Below, in pieces: positions 1 through 8,081 of a DNA stretch of 64,000 bases. The first letter of the stretch is position 1. Each line of letters starts with the position of its first letter. Source of the DNA: an uncultured Clostridia bacterium (lineage in GTDB: Bacteria; Bacillota; Clostridia; Oscillospirales; Ruminococcaceae). A program made the translations under genes and the position numbers. Location: the NCBI GenBank assembly GCA_947089135.1, contig CAMUJF010000009.1:29136-93135 (forward strand). Direction: 5' to 3'. The notes beneath the pieces are model-generated. The model was given only the letters and a program-made list of their open reading frames with translations, had not been told where the DNA came from and did no database searches.

Positions 1-1053
1 AAAAGAAAAAGCGTTGTACTTACCTCTGACGTTAACCGTACAATGCTCTATAAAAAAGAGACCGTTACTCTTAAAATAACCGCCGCTAACAGCAGTCTTT
101 TACCCGTCCCCGCAATAAAGCTGTTTCTTGCCGTTCCTGACGGACTGGAATCGGAATCCTCATGCAAAAGCTGCGTGGTAAGCATTCCGCCCCGCTCCGA
201 AACAACGGTGGAAATCGTATACCGTGCCAAGGTATGGGGCGGCTCCCGTATCGGAGTAAAAAGCGCAGAGCTTCACGATTTCATGAAATTCTTCAAATTC
301 CGCATGAGCTGTCCGCAGACGGAGGAGTGCGGGCTTCTTCATACGGTAAAGGTCTTTCCCGATATTCCCGAAATGGCGGGAGACGCTCCCATACTCCGTG
401 CGGCTGCCGAAAACGCAAGGCTTGCCGACGACAGCGAGGAGACCCGCGAGACCGACAACGTAAACTGCTTTGCGGGAATGCCCGGCTACACCCACAGGGA
501 ATATACAGAGGGCGACCCGATCAAAAGGATAAACTGGAAGCTGTCCTCCAAGCGGGGCAAATACATGGTCAGGCTGGATGACGAAATAGAGTCGGTGCAA
601 CAGAACATCGTTCTTGACAGCCGCGGCGGAAGCGACGTTTACGAAAACGAAAGGGCGGTTGAGGGCGTACTTGCCGCCGCCCTTGGACTTCTCAAATGCG
701 GCTTTGAATCTACAGTGTGGTGTCGGTTTAAAGGAGCATGGGAAAGCTTTTACGTTTCCGAGCCCGCCGACGTTTCCGCTTTGCAGCTAAAACTTGCGGA
801 TTACAGCTTTGCGGACGAAAGCGAAAGGTGCGGACGGCTTCCCGCTGCCGAGCTATCCGAAAAGGGGTCCTCGGCGGGAATACTTTTGTTTACATCGCTG
901 TTTGACAAATCCCTGTCGGCGGAGACAGCCTCAGCCGAGGATATGGGGATAATGTCCGCGGTGATAAGCTCCGACTCGGTTTCGGTCGGAAGCGCCTATC
1001 AGATATGGAAGCTTAACGAGGATTATTCCGCGGAGCTTATTTCCAAAAGCTGA
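1..1053 (+). CDS. DUF58 domain protein, 5-prime truncated by window edge
   Basis: The reading frame is open from base 1, so the gene starts upstream of the window; the first in-window ATG is at 43 but has no convincing ribosome binding site. The visible C-terminal ~350 residues include the hallmark DUF58 segment (GYTHREYTEGDPIKRINWK, encoded around 484-540) followed by a vWA-like part. DUF58 proteins usually pair with a MoxR-type AAA ATPase and a transglutaminase-like membrane protein in cell-envelope or protease-related clusters; those partners would lie to the left, outside the window. The biochemical role of the family is not well defined. The family call is confident, the function is not. 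A GC-rich hairpin follows the stop codon. Confidence 0.85.
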   Translation, partial: KRKSVVLTSDVNRTMLYKKETVTLKITAANSSLLPVPAIKLFLAVPDGLESESSCKSCVVSIPPRSETTVEIVYRAKVWGGSRIGVKSAELHDFMKFFKFRMSCPQTEECGLLHTVKVFPDIPEMAGDAPILRAAAENARLADDSEETRETDNVNCFAGMPGYTHREYTEGDPIKRINWKLSSKRGKYMVRLDDEIESVQQNIVLDSRGGSDVYENERAVEGVLAAALGLLKCGFESTVWCRFKGAWESFYVSEPADVSALQLKLADYSFADESERCGRLPAAELSEKGSSAGILLFTSLFDKSLSAETASAEDMGIMSAVISSDSVSVGSAYQIWKLNEDYSAELISKS

Positions 1054-1088
1054 ACCTTTGCTCTTGCCGCCGGCGGCTATGAAACAGC

Positions 1089-1108
1089 GGGACGGGAAAC
1101 CCCGTCCC
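1089..1108 (+). terminator. Hairpin after the DUF58 gene
   Basis: Perfect 8-9 bp GC-rich stem (GGGACGGG...CCCGTCCC) 36 nt after the stop codon. The T-tract that follows is weak and interrupted, so termination is likely but not certain. Confidence 0.55.
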
Positions 1109-1122
1109 ATACAGATTTTATC

Positions 1123-1220
1123 CTGATCTCTCATTGAATTATGCACAATCTCCCGCCGCAAAATCCATATATTAAAGCTTTTGCGGCGATTTCTTGTTCA
1201 TAATTCTAATGAGGGATTAG
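1123..1220 (+). repeat. 98-bp palindromic dispersed repeat, copy 1
   Basis: The ends are inverted (TCTCATTGAATTATG... against ...ATAATTCTAATGAGGGATTAG) and the centre forms a hairpin (GCCGCAAAA / TTTTGCGGC). Related copies lie at 32061-32157 and 49932-50029. The internal stem differs between copies, but both arms change together. The copy is intergenic and does not encode protein. It fits a MITE-like or REP-like mobile hairpin. Confidence 0.75.
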
Positions 1221-1252
1221 GATTATTATTATTTTGCCGTATTGCCATAGTT

Positions 1253-1532
1253 TATAGCAAACCATAAAATTACCACAGCATTTTCGTCAGCGAAGCTGAT
1301 GACATTAAAAAGTTCGCCAGCCTTTCAAGGCTGCGAGTTTCCAAAGGGCAGAGTCCTTTGGGCGCAAACTCATTTGCAGAATGAGTCCCCGCAGAAGCGC
1401 GAAATCTCTTTTCGTCCAAGAACTCCGCAAAGGGGTGAATTGAAAACAGTCCTGTGGACTGTTTTCAAGAGGGGAACGCCCTGCGATAGAGGGCGTTCCC
1501 CTAATCGTCACGTTAATTTTATGGATTGCTAT
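1253..1532. mobile_element. 280-bp non-coding element with terminal inverted repeats and serial hairpins
   Basis: The ends are 20-bp inverted repeats with one mismatch: TATAGCAAACCATAAAATTA at 1253-1272 and its complement at 1513-1532. The interior is a string of perfect or near-perfect hairpins: GTCAGC..GCTGAC near 1286, CAGCC..GGCTG near 1318, CCAAAGG..CCTTTGG near 1339, ACTCATT..AATGAGT near 1367, GAAAACAGTCC..GGACTGTTTTC near 1442, and AGGGGAACGCCC..GGGCGTTCCCCT near 1471. Open frames across it are by-products of the repeats. The architecture suggests a non-autonomous MITE or a mobile structured RNA; no transposase is present. Confidence 0.65.
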
Positions 1533-1543
1533 AGTATAACAAA

Positions 1544-2321
1544 CTAAAAAACGGCAGTAAAAAGTCTCATAAGATTTGCTGCAGCGGCGCATAAAACTAT
1601 GCCGGCTGCTGTCGGAAGAAAGAACGCCGCCGCTGTCCATTTCAGACTTCCCGTTTCCTTTTTTACAGTGAGACAGGTCGTGGAGCAGGGAAAATGAAAC
1701 AGCATGAAAATTACCGTGCAAACGGCGGTCGTAAGCGTCCAGCCGTTTGCCGTAAGTATCTCTTTAAGCTGTCCCAGATTTTCATATTCCACAATTTTTC
1801 CTGTGGAAAGATATGTCATAAGCATTATAGGCACGACTATCTCATTTGCGGGAAATCCCAGAATAAACGCTAAAAGTATCACTCCGTCAAGACCGATAAA
1901 ACGCGCAAACGGGTCGAGAAAATCCGCCAACAGCGTAAGCAGAGCCGCGTCTCCGACCTTTATTGCTCCAAGAAGCCAAATGACGAGTCCTGCCGGTGCG
2001 GCTACAGCTACCGCTCTGCCGAGCACGAAAATTGTTCTGTCAAAAACGGAACGGACTATCACCTTGCCGATCTGAGGTCGGCGGTATGGGGGAAGCTCCA
2101 GTGCAAATGAGGATGGCACGCCTTTTAAAGCCGTAGACGAAAGAAGTCTTGACATTAGCAGGGTCATAAGCACTCCCAGTATTACCGCAGCCGTCAGTAT
2201 TGCCACCGAAGCAAGACTTCCTGCAAAGCCAACCGCTCCCGCAGTCATAAACATGGTAATTATTGCAATAAGCGTAGGAAATGCGCCACCGTTCAAATGG
2301 CAACATATAGACTCATAAAAG
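1544..2321 (-). pseudogene. feoB: Truncated FeoB ferrous iron transporter (C-terminal fragment)
   Basis: About 255 codons match the C-terminal membrane half of FeoB: a degenerate N-G-x-F-P-T-L-I motif, a second Gate-type membrane domain with ELPPYRRPQIGKVIVRS, the GFPANEIVVPI segment, and the terminal HFPCSTTCLTVKKE stretch typical of Firmicute FeoB. Full-length FeoB is roughly 650-800 residues; the N-terminal G-domain, the GDI region and the first gate are missing. The homology begins just beyond the terminator of the sufCD operon. The only upstream start codon (GTG at 2338) lies inside that terminator loop, and no ribosome binding site is visible. It is best read as a remnant left by deletion or rearrangement and is probably not a functional transporter. 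Confidence 0.8.
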
Positions 2322-2354
2322 CAGGGACTGCCTCTCACTGTGAAGCAGTCCCTG
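2322..2354 (-). terminator. Rho-independent terminator of sufC-sufD
   Basis: A perfect 10-bp stem (CAGGGACTGC / GCAGTCCCTG) with a T-rich tail on the minus strand, placed about 20 nt after the sufD stop. Confidence 0.8.
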
Positions 2355-2375
2355 TTTTAAATATTATTTTAAATA

Positions 2376-3296
2376 TTACTTTAAAAATCCGTCGATGATT
2401 TTCTGTTCCGCTTCTTCTTCGGTAAGACCTAAAGTCCGCAGCTTTATTATCTGCTCTCCCGCAATCTTTCCGATAGCCGCTTCGTGGATAAGAGATGCGT
2501 CAATGTTTCCCGCGTAAAGCTCGGGAGCCGCGTTTACCCTGCCGTTATCGGCAAGTATGGCGTCGCATTCGGAATGTCCCGTACAGCGGCAGTTGCCCTT
2601 GATGACCGAGTGGTACTCCTGATAGGAATTTCCCTTTGCCACCGAACGGGAAACAAGGTCAACGCCGGAATCCTCGCCGTCCAGAGATACCGAGAAATCC
2701 GACTTTGCGGTCTCGTCGCCGTCAGTGAGAAGTCTTTCGCGGATAACAAGCTTTGCTCCCGCGCCGAGCTTGGCGGTCGTAAGACGATTTGTACTCGTAA
2801 CGCCGCTTATCTGCATGGTATCCATTTCCATATAGGAATTTTCGCCCATTATCACATCGGTAACGGGATCGATACGCTTTGCACCGCTGCCGTTTCCCGT
2901 TCCTACATGCTTTTCCTTGTAAAGCACGCGGGCGTTTTTCCCGATAAAGAAGCGGTGTATGCCGTTGTGGCGCGCTTCCTCCTCGTCGTCGGAATGTACT
3001 CCGCAGCCCGCAACAATGATAACGTCAGCGCCGTCCTCAACGTAAAAGTCGTTATAGACCAGATCGTTTACGCCGCCGTGTGTAACGCAGGCAGGAATAT
3101 AAACAGTTTCTTTCTGTGCGCCCGAACCTATTCTAATAACGATACCCGGATTGTCGGATTTGTTTTCTATCTTGATGTTTTCCGAGGACTGTCTGCCTGC
3201 GCAGCCGCTGTTCTCGCGTATATTATAAGCTCCCTTGAAGGATATAACGTTCCGTTCGGAAACTATCCCCAAAAGCTTTTCGGTAATACTGTCCAT
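2376..3296 (-). CDS. sufD: SufB/SufD-family Fe-S cluster assembly scaffold protein
   Basis: This 306-residue protein has the parallel beta-helix core of SufB/SufD, seen in segments such as SVSLDGEDSGVDLVSRS, YQEYHSVIKGNCRCTGHSECDAI (split here by family convention) and a C-terminal EAAIGKIAGEQIIKLRTLGL helix region. It acts with the SufC ATPase in the cytoplasm to assemble and deliver Fe-S clusters. It is shorter than classical SufB (about 470 aa) and is the only SufB/D paralogue next to sufC. That matches the minimal two-gene Suf systems of anaerobic Firmicutes and archaea, in which one SufB-like subunit works as a homodimer. The start codon is 1 nt past the sufC stop, so the two genes are translationally linked. 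Calling it SufB or SufD is partly convention. Confidence 0.88.
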   Translation of the reverse strand: MDSITEKLLGIVSERNVISFKGAYNIRENSGCAGRQSSENIKIENKSDNPGIVIRIGSGAQKETVYIPACVTHGGVNDLVYNDFYVEDGADVIIVAGCGVHSDDEEEARHNGIHRFFIGKNARVLYKEKHVGTGNGSGAKRIDPVTDVIMGENSYMEMDTMQISGVTSTNRLTTAKLGAGAKLVIRERLLTDGDETAKSDFSVSLDGEDSGVDLVSRSVAKGNSYQEYHSVIKGNCRCTGHSECDAILADNGRVNAAPELYAGNIDASLIHEAAIGKIAGEQIIKLRTLGLTEEEAEQKIIDGFLK

Positions 3297-3297
3297 A

Positions 3298-4041
3298 TCA
3301 GAAGCCCTCCTTTTCCGGTACCGTTCTACCGAGGGGACATTTTCCCTCGGAGCTGTTTTCTTTGAGAAGACTTGGGAGAATATCCTCTCGGCTTCCCTCG
3401 GCGGAGACCTTTCCGTCTGAAATGACTATGATATAGTCCGCTATCTCCATGATCCTTTCCTGGTGTGAAATTATCAGCAGGGAACGTCCGCCCTCGTTTT
3501 TAAGACGTTCAAAGGCGTTTATAAGACTTCCGAAGCTCCACAGGTCGATGCCGGCTTCAGGCTCGTCGAAAACAAGCATGGAAGCGTTTTTTCTCGCAAG
3601 TACCGTAGCTATTTCAATGCGCTTGCTTTCGCCTCCCGAAAGGCTTGCGTCGGCTTCTCTGTTCATATATTCGCGGGCGCAGAGACCTACCTCGCCGAGT
3701 ATTTCGCATATGACCTCGTTATCAAGCTTCTGCTCTGCGGAGGTTTCTATCAGATCCCGGACAGTGAGTCCTTTGAAGCGTACAGGCTGCTGAAAGGCGT
3801 AAGCAATGCCTTGACGGGCGCGTTCGGTGATATTATATCCGGTTATGTCAGTTCCGTCCAGAAAAATTTCGCCCTCTGTGGGACTGTAGAGACCCGCTAT
3901 CATCTTAGCGATAGATGTCTTTCCTCCGCCGTTGGGACCAGTTACCACGGTAAGCTTTCCGTCGGGTATCTTCATATCGACGCCTTTGAGAATTTCCTCG
4001 CCCTCGGGAAGTCTCCAGCGAATATTTTTAAGCTCAAGCAT
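3298..4041 (-). CDS. sufC: Fe-S cluster assembly ATPase SufC
   Basis: ABC-type ATPase of 247 residues with Walker A GPNGGGKTS (about 35-43), Q-loop region AYAFQQP, signature LSGGESKRIE (about 134-143) and Walker B MLVFDEPEAG (about 155-164) with the catalytic Glu. The length is typical of SufC. It powers conformational change in the SufB/D scaffold during cluster assembly; it is not a transporter ATPase. It is the first gene of a two-gene operon with the SufB/D protein. A sigma-A promoter lies at 4230-4258, giving a leader of about 180 nt. Confidence 0.92.
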   Translation of the reverse strand: MLELKNIRWRLPEGEEILKGVDMKIPDGKLTVVTGPNGGGKTSIAKMIAGLYSPTEGEIFLDGTDITGYNITERARQGIAYAFQQPVRFKGLTVRDLIETSAEQKLDNEVICEILGEVGLCAREYMNREADASLSGGESKRIEIATVLARKNASMLVFDEPEAGIDLWSFGSLINAFERLKNEGGRSLLIISHQERIMEIADYIIVISDGKVSAEGSREDILPSLLKENSSEGKCPLGRTVPEKEGF

Positions 4042-4229
4042 ATTTTAAAATTCCTCTTTTCTGCCGTATGGTAGCCGGATCAAAATCCGGTCAAAAGCGT
4101 ACGCAAAGGATATACGTGAAAACGCATATCGGAGCTGCCGCTTAATTTTTCACGTCTGTATTTCAAGTCCGTATAAAACATTATCTGCAATTTGTATCTG
4201 TAAATTCACTGAGCGCTGATAACGAGTAT

Positions 4230-4258
4230 ATTATACCATATTAGTATGCAATAGTCAA
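4230..4258 (-). promoter_or_regulatory. Sigma-A promoter of sufCD
   Basis: On the minus strand TTGACT (4253-4258), a 17-nt spacer and a perfect TATAAT (4230-4235). It points toward sufC. Confidence 0.75.
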
Positions 4259-4510
4259 TAGCTTCAAGTCATGTTAACACGGCAACAGCATTTACTTTTT
4301 TATTAATTAAATACAAACATATAGTGAATGTAATTTGATTCGTATATAGAATTAATATTCCTAAATTATTAATCAAGCCGATTTTTATCAAGTCATAATA
4401 CCTTTATTTTAAAAGTCCCAATCAAAAATGCTGTAAAGTAATCATATTTTTAAAATACCGCTAAATTAAAAAAGCAAATGCTTTTTCCCTGCAAACTTTT
4501 GTGATTTTTA

Positions 4511-4539
4511 TTGACATTTCAGATAATTTATGGTATGAT
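4511..4539 (+). promoter_or_regulatory. Sigma-A promoter in front of inverted-repeat element
   Basis: TTGACA (4511-4516), a 17-nt spacer and TATGAT (4534-4539). The predicted start falls at the left end of the inverted repeat at 4544. It may serve a small RNA, the downstream DUF2207-like/lemA operon, or both. Confidence 0.6.
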
Positions 4540-4543
4540 ATTA

Positions 4544-4710
4544 TTAGAGTATTTTCACATAAACCGTGACATACGTCTTTTGGGCAAATTTTTCCGTATT
4601 TTGCGTTAAAAATCCTTGAAATACGGACGTATTCCTGCGGATTTTTGCCTTAAATACGACAAAATTATGCTCAAAAATCCGCACATCAGCTTTATGTGAA
4701 CACGCTCTAA
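4544..4710. repeat. 167-bp inverted-repeat element
   Basis: The left end TTAGAGTATTTTCACATAAA and the complement of the right end TTAGAGCGTGTTCACATAAA agree at 17 of 20 positions. The inside is AT-rich and non-coding. A related single end (TTAGGGCGCGTTGACATAAA) occurs at 28391-28410 and a more distant one near 6814. It could be a MITE or a transcribed hairpin RNA. The rest of 4042-4861 shows only the sufC leader and AT-rich spacer. Confidence 0.5.
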
Positions 4711-4861
4711 AATAGCATAAAAGTTTAAAATTTATTCGCAAAGTGTTAATTTAAGGGAGATGGCACAACTGTGAAAATCCGCTATAATTAAACAAACGGA
4801 AATGTATCATAAAAAGTAACGTTTAATTCACGTAAATACGTGGGTTAGTTTTTTTAGAGAG

Positions 4862-5992
4862 GTGAAATGGCAAGCCGAGGCAAATATGAAGGTTAATAAA
4901 AAAATATTTGAGTTATCATCGCTGAAGAAATACAGGCAGTATGAGCGTAAGCTTTGGCTAATACCGTTGGCTTGTCTGATTTTAAGTATGCTGTATCCGT
5001 CGGGTAAAAAGGCATTCAGCGACTTAATGGAAAATCCGAACATTTTAACGGTATTGGGAATTATAATGTTGTTTTTTTTGCAAACGCTTATATTGTCGGT
5101 CGTTCCTTTCTTTATAGGGAAAATCATTATTAAAACTCATATAAATACAACGATACGTAATTGTACAATTACCAATATTCATGATTTTGATTATTACCGT
5201 GAAAAGCTTACGGGCTTGTCACCGGCGGTCATCAGTATTCTTACTGATTTGGACATCGAACAGAAAAAAGACGCGGCAGCATCTGTTTTGCAATATGAGA
5301 ATCTTGGACTGTTGAGAGAAATCTCAGATAATACATACCGTGTCACAGATAAATACTACAGATGCGGTGACTTAAATGAAAGTGACCGCTATTTAATAAG
5401 TCATCTGGAAAAAGGCGACTTTGACTGGGAGAATGATACAAAGTGGAAGCAGCTAGTCATGGAAGAAGCGATTTCAGAGGGATATGTCAGAAAAAAAAGA
5501 ATTTTAAGTAAAGATAGCTCTAAAAAGGGCTGTCTTGCACCGTTAGCGGCAGCGCTGATCTGGTTTTTTTGGATCGTAAGCGCAAGGCAGAGATTAGATG
5601 ATTTTACCGCGGTTCTCGATACCGCTCCGGGAAATTCAAGCCTGGCAGAACAGGTGAATTTTCTTATTCAGAATAATCTTATACCCGAATGTATTGAGGT
5701 AACGCTGATGTTCATTTATATGATGTTTTTGTTTGCGTATATGTTGTCAGCCACTCGTGTGGGCGCGATAATTATGAAAAATAATAAACCTATAAAACGT
5801 ACAGAATACGGCAATTATATGGCAGAATGTATATACGGAATGAAAAATTTTATTCATGATTATTCTAACTTGAATGAGGCTGACAAACGTTATGTTGTCT
5901 TATGGGAAGACTATCTTGTGTATGCGGTCGTGTTGGAAGAAAATATGCAAATAGTAAATGAAATTTCAAGAACAAGGAGGGAATCTTTATGA
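4862..5992 (+). CDS. DUF2207-like membrane protein
   Basis: A 376-residue protein with two N-terminal TM segments (about 30-48 and 65-85) and two more (about 225-240 and 285-305). Between them is a cytoplasmic winged-helix-like stretch (LSPAVISILTDLDIEQKKD...YENLGLL). The C-terminal part contains FIHDYSNLNEADKRYVVLWE and DYLVYAVVLEEN, which closely resemble the conserved end of DUF2207 (YciQ-like) proteins. The long extracytoplasmic N-terminal domain of that family is absent. The next gene is lemA and overlaps by 4 nt; DUF2207-LemA pairing is a recurrent context, so a joint envelope role is inferred. The start could be GTG 4862 (preceded by AGAG) or ATG 4886 (GAGG 5-8 nt upstream). Confidence 0.6.
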   Translation: MKWQAEANMKVNKKIFELSSLKKYRQYERKLWLIPLACLILSMLYPSGKKAFSDLMENPNILTVLGIIMLFFLQTLILSVVPFFIGKIIIKTHINTTIRNCTITNIHDFDYYREKLTGLSPAVISILTDLDIEQKKDAAASVLQYENLGLLREISDNTYRVTDKYYRCGDLNESDRYLISHLEKGDFDWENDTKWKQLVMEEAISEGYVRKKRILSKDSSKKGCLAPLAAALIWFFWIVSARQRLDDFTAVLDTAPGNSSLAEQVNFLIQNNLIPECIEVTLMFIYMMFLFAYMLSATRVGAIIMKNNKPIKRTEYGNYMAECIYGMKNFIHDYSNLNEADKRYVVLWEDYLVYAVVLEENMQIVNEISRTRRESL

Positions 5993-6561
5993 ATATTATT
6001 TTTATCATTGTAATTGCAGTTATTATTTTTATTGCCGTTATAATGATTGCGGAGTATAACAGTCTTGTAGTGCTCAGAAACAGGGTTGACAATCAGTCAG
6101 CTCAGGTGGATGTACAGTTGAAACGCAGAGCAGAGCTTATACCTAATCTTATCGAGACAGTAAAAGGATATGCGAAATTTGAAAAATCAACGCTTACCGA
6201 TATTGCACAACTCAGAAGCAAGGTTATGAATTCAGAAGATACAAGCGAAGCCTGTGCCGCTGACGCAAAGCTTGGTCGGGTATGTTCAAAAGTGCTGGCA
6301 CTGGGTGAAAGTTATCCGGAACTGAAATCAAATACGAACTTTTTAAAACTACAGGAAGAGCTTTCAGAAACAGAAAATAAAATTGTAATGGCACGGCAGT
6401 TTTACAACGACGTTGTGACAAAGTACAATACGCAGATAATGCTGTTCCCGAAATCATTTTTTGCAGGAATATTCGGTTTTAAAAAGCATGCTCTTCTTGA
6501 GTCAGCGGCAGAGGAAAGAAAAAATGTGCAAATATCTTCTTCAGATTTTCAGTTTGAATAA
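5989..6561 (+). CDS. lemA: LemA family protein
   Basis: A 190-residue protein with one N-terminal TM helix (about 4-22) followed by the LemA core: YNSLVVLRNRVDNQSAQVDV, then QLKRRAELIPNLIETVKGY, and later LQEELSETENKI and QFYNDVVTKYN. The long helical domain is expected outside the membrane or facing the cytoplasm depending on topology; the molecular function is unknown. The start ATG overlaps the stop of the DUF2207-like gene (ATGA), so the two are co-translated. A GAGGGA-like ribosome binding site lies in the end of the upstream gene. Confidence 0.88.
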   Translation: MNIIFIIVIAVIIFIAVIMIAEYNSLVVLRNRVDNQSAQVDVQLKRRAELIPNLIETVKGYAKFEKSTLTDIAQLRSKVMNSEDTSEACAADAKLGRVCSKVLALGESYPELKSNTNFLKLQEELSETENKIVMARQFYNDVVTKYNTQIMLFPKSFFAGIFGFKKHALLESAAEERKNVQISSSDFQFE

Positions 6562-6660
6562 TTAAAAAGAATTTTTTACTGCGAGGCAATGTCAAGCGAT
6601 ACAACATCAATACCGAGGTCTGTGAAAACAGACCGCCAAATTAAATATTATGTTTGTATT

Positions 6661-6800
6661 GGCAAACCTTTTACATGGCTGACAGATTTTTTCTGTCGGT
6701 TTGATTCAGGTCGCCTTTGCTGCGAATTTATGTGTTATTTATGCGATTATACGTTTTAGGGCGTATAACCGCTTTTGTTTTGAACTATTATACGGTGTTT
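6661..6800 (+). repeat. 140-bp dispersed repeat, copy 1
   Basis: Starts with a GCAAACC..TACATGGCTGACAG segment, then a small hairpin (GACAG..CTGTC), and ends near TATACGGTG. A diverged copy in opposite orientation lies at 62545-62682. It is non-coding. The gene-free stretch 6562-6930 also holds a hairpin (GGTCTGTG..ACAGACC near 6617) and the thyA promoter. Confidence 0.65.
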
Positions 6801-6861
6801 TATAAATTGTATTTTAGGACGCGTTGACACTATCGCTCAATGCTATTTATTTAAAAAAATG

Positions 6862-6890
6862 TTGAAATTTCATTGCTAATATGATATAAT
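6862..6890 (+). promoter_or_regulatory. Sigma-A promoter of thyA
   Basis: TTGAAA (6862-6867), a 17-nt spacer and TATAAT (6885-6890), about 40 nt upstream of the thyA start. Confidence 0.75.
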
Positions 6891-6930
6891 ATTATATAAC
6901 TATTCGGAAACAGCTTTTAGGAGGAAAAAA

Positions 6931-7761
6931 ATGAGCCGCGCAGATGAGATTTTTATTGCAAACGTTAGGGATATACTGGAAAACGGAGTCTCCGATGAAA
7001 ATATGGAAGTGCGTCCCAGATGGCAGGACGGCTCGCCCGCACATACAATAAAAAAATTCGGTATAGTAAACCGCTACGATCTTGCAGAGGAATTTCCGAT
7101 CATCACTTTGCGCAGGACGTTTTTCAAGACTGCGGTCAAGGAAATTCTGTGGATATGGCAGAAAAAGTCCAACAATATCCACGATCTGGACGCTCACATA
7201 TGGGACAGCTGGGCTGACGAAAGCGGCTCTATCGGCAAGGCTTACGGATATCAGCTGGGTGTGAAGCACAAATACCCGGAGGGAGAATTCGACCAGGTGG
7301 ACAGAGTGCTGTACGACCTGAAGCACAACCCCGCCAGCCGCAGGATACTGACAAACCTATATAATCATCACGACCTTTCGGAAATGCACCTTTATCCATG
7401 CGCTTACAGCATGACCTTCAACGTTTCGGGGAACAAGCTCAACGCCGTCCTCAACCAGCGTTCACAGGACTTCCTCGCGGCTAACGGACTGAATGTCTGT
7501 CAGTATGCCGCCCTTGTGCATATGTTTGCTCAGGTCAGCGGTCTGGAGGCGGGAGAGCTTGTTCACGTTATTGCTGACGCTCACATTTACGACAGGCACA
7601 TACCTGTTATAAAGGAGCTTATTGAACGGAAATCCCACCCCGCACCGAAGTTTATCATTGATAAGTCCGTAACGGATTTTTACGATTTTACTCCCGACAG
7701 CTTTGCTCTTGAGGGGTACGAATACAATACGGAGGAAGTAAAATTTCCCGTGGCGATATGA
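6931..7761 (+). CDS. thyA: Thymidylate synthase
   Basis: Converts dUMP and 5,10-methylene-THF to dTMP and dihydrofolate. The 276-residue length fits ThyA. Visible motifs are the catalytic Cys157 in HLYPCAYSMTF, the dUMP-binding NQRSQDFLAANG stretch with NVCQYA, and HVIADAHIYDRH near the C-terminus. The usual P-C-H/W context reads P-C-A-Y here, as in some Firmicute members. The ribosome binding site is TAGGAGG, 8 nt before ATG. Dihydrofolate reductase lies two genes downstream, so the dihydrofolate product can be recycled by a neighbour; the intervening small membrane gene is probably co-transcribed. Confidence 0.93.
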   Translation: MSRADEIFIANVRDILENGVSDENMEVRPRWQDGSPAHTIKKFGIVNRYDLAEEFPIITLRRTFFKTAVKEILWIWQKKSNNIHDLDAHIWDSWADESGSIGKAYGYQLGVKHKYPEGEFDQVDRVLYDLKHNPASRRILTNLYNHHDLSEMHLYPCAYSMTFNVSGNKLNAVLNQRSQDFLAANGLNVCQYAALVHMFAQVSGLEAGELVHVIADAHIYDRHIPVIKELIERKSHPAPKFIIDKSVTDFYDFTPDSFALEGYEYNTEEVKFPVAI

Positions 7762-7811
7762 AGTGAAATAACCTGCGGCAGCACAGACGGATTTTTTCGG
7801 GAGGAACAGAC

Positions 7812-8063
7812 ATGAATAAATTGGCAGTCATATCTCGAGTTTATGGAGAAAGTACGGACAATACAGATGGAATTTCAAGAGTATTTTTGTTTATTTTTAT
7901 TATACTTGCAGTTTTAACCGCGGTTTTCCCCGAATACGCGTGGTGGATAGAACACGGTATGCCAAAGGATTCCGAACCCTCGGACGCGGGTATCCTTGTT
8001 ACAAGATTAGGCGGGATATTCTGTGCAATTATCGGCGTTATTATCTTAGTTATAACATTATAA
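7812..8063 (+). CDS. Small two-TM membrane protein (DUF6199-like)
   Basis: This 83-residue protein has two predicted TM helices (about 25-42 and 65-82) joined by a loop with WWIEHG, a P-S-D region and LVTRLGGIF. The pattern resembles short DUF6199-type proteins of Firmicutes, a family with no assigned role. GGGAGGAA provides the ribosome binding site. It sits between thyA and folA; the folA ribosome binding site follows directly. Confidence 0.6.
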   Translation: MNKLAVISRVYGESTDNTDGISRVFLFIFIILAVLTAVFPEYAWWIEHGMPKDSEPSDAGILVTRLGGIFCAIIGVIILVITL

Positions 8064-8081
8064 TTGAAAGGAACGGTGTCT

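Noticed and set aside
1299..1547. Open frame of 82 codons inside the 280-bp element
   Set aside because: It is built from inverted repeats and hairpins, has no ribosome binding site and no protein-like pattern.
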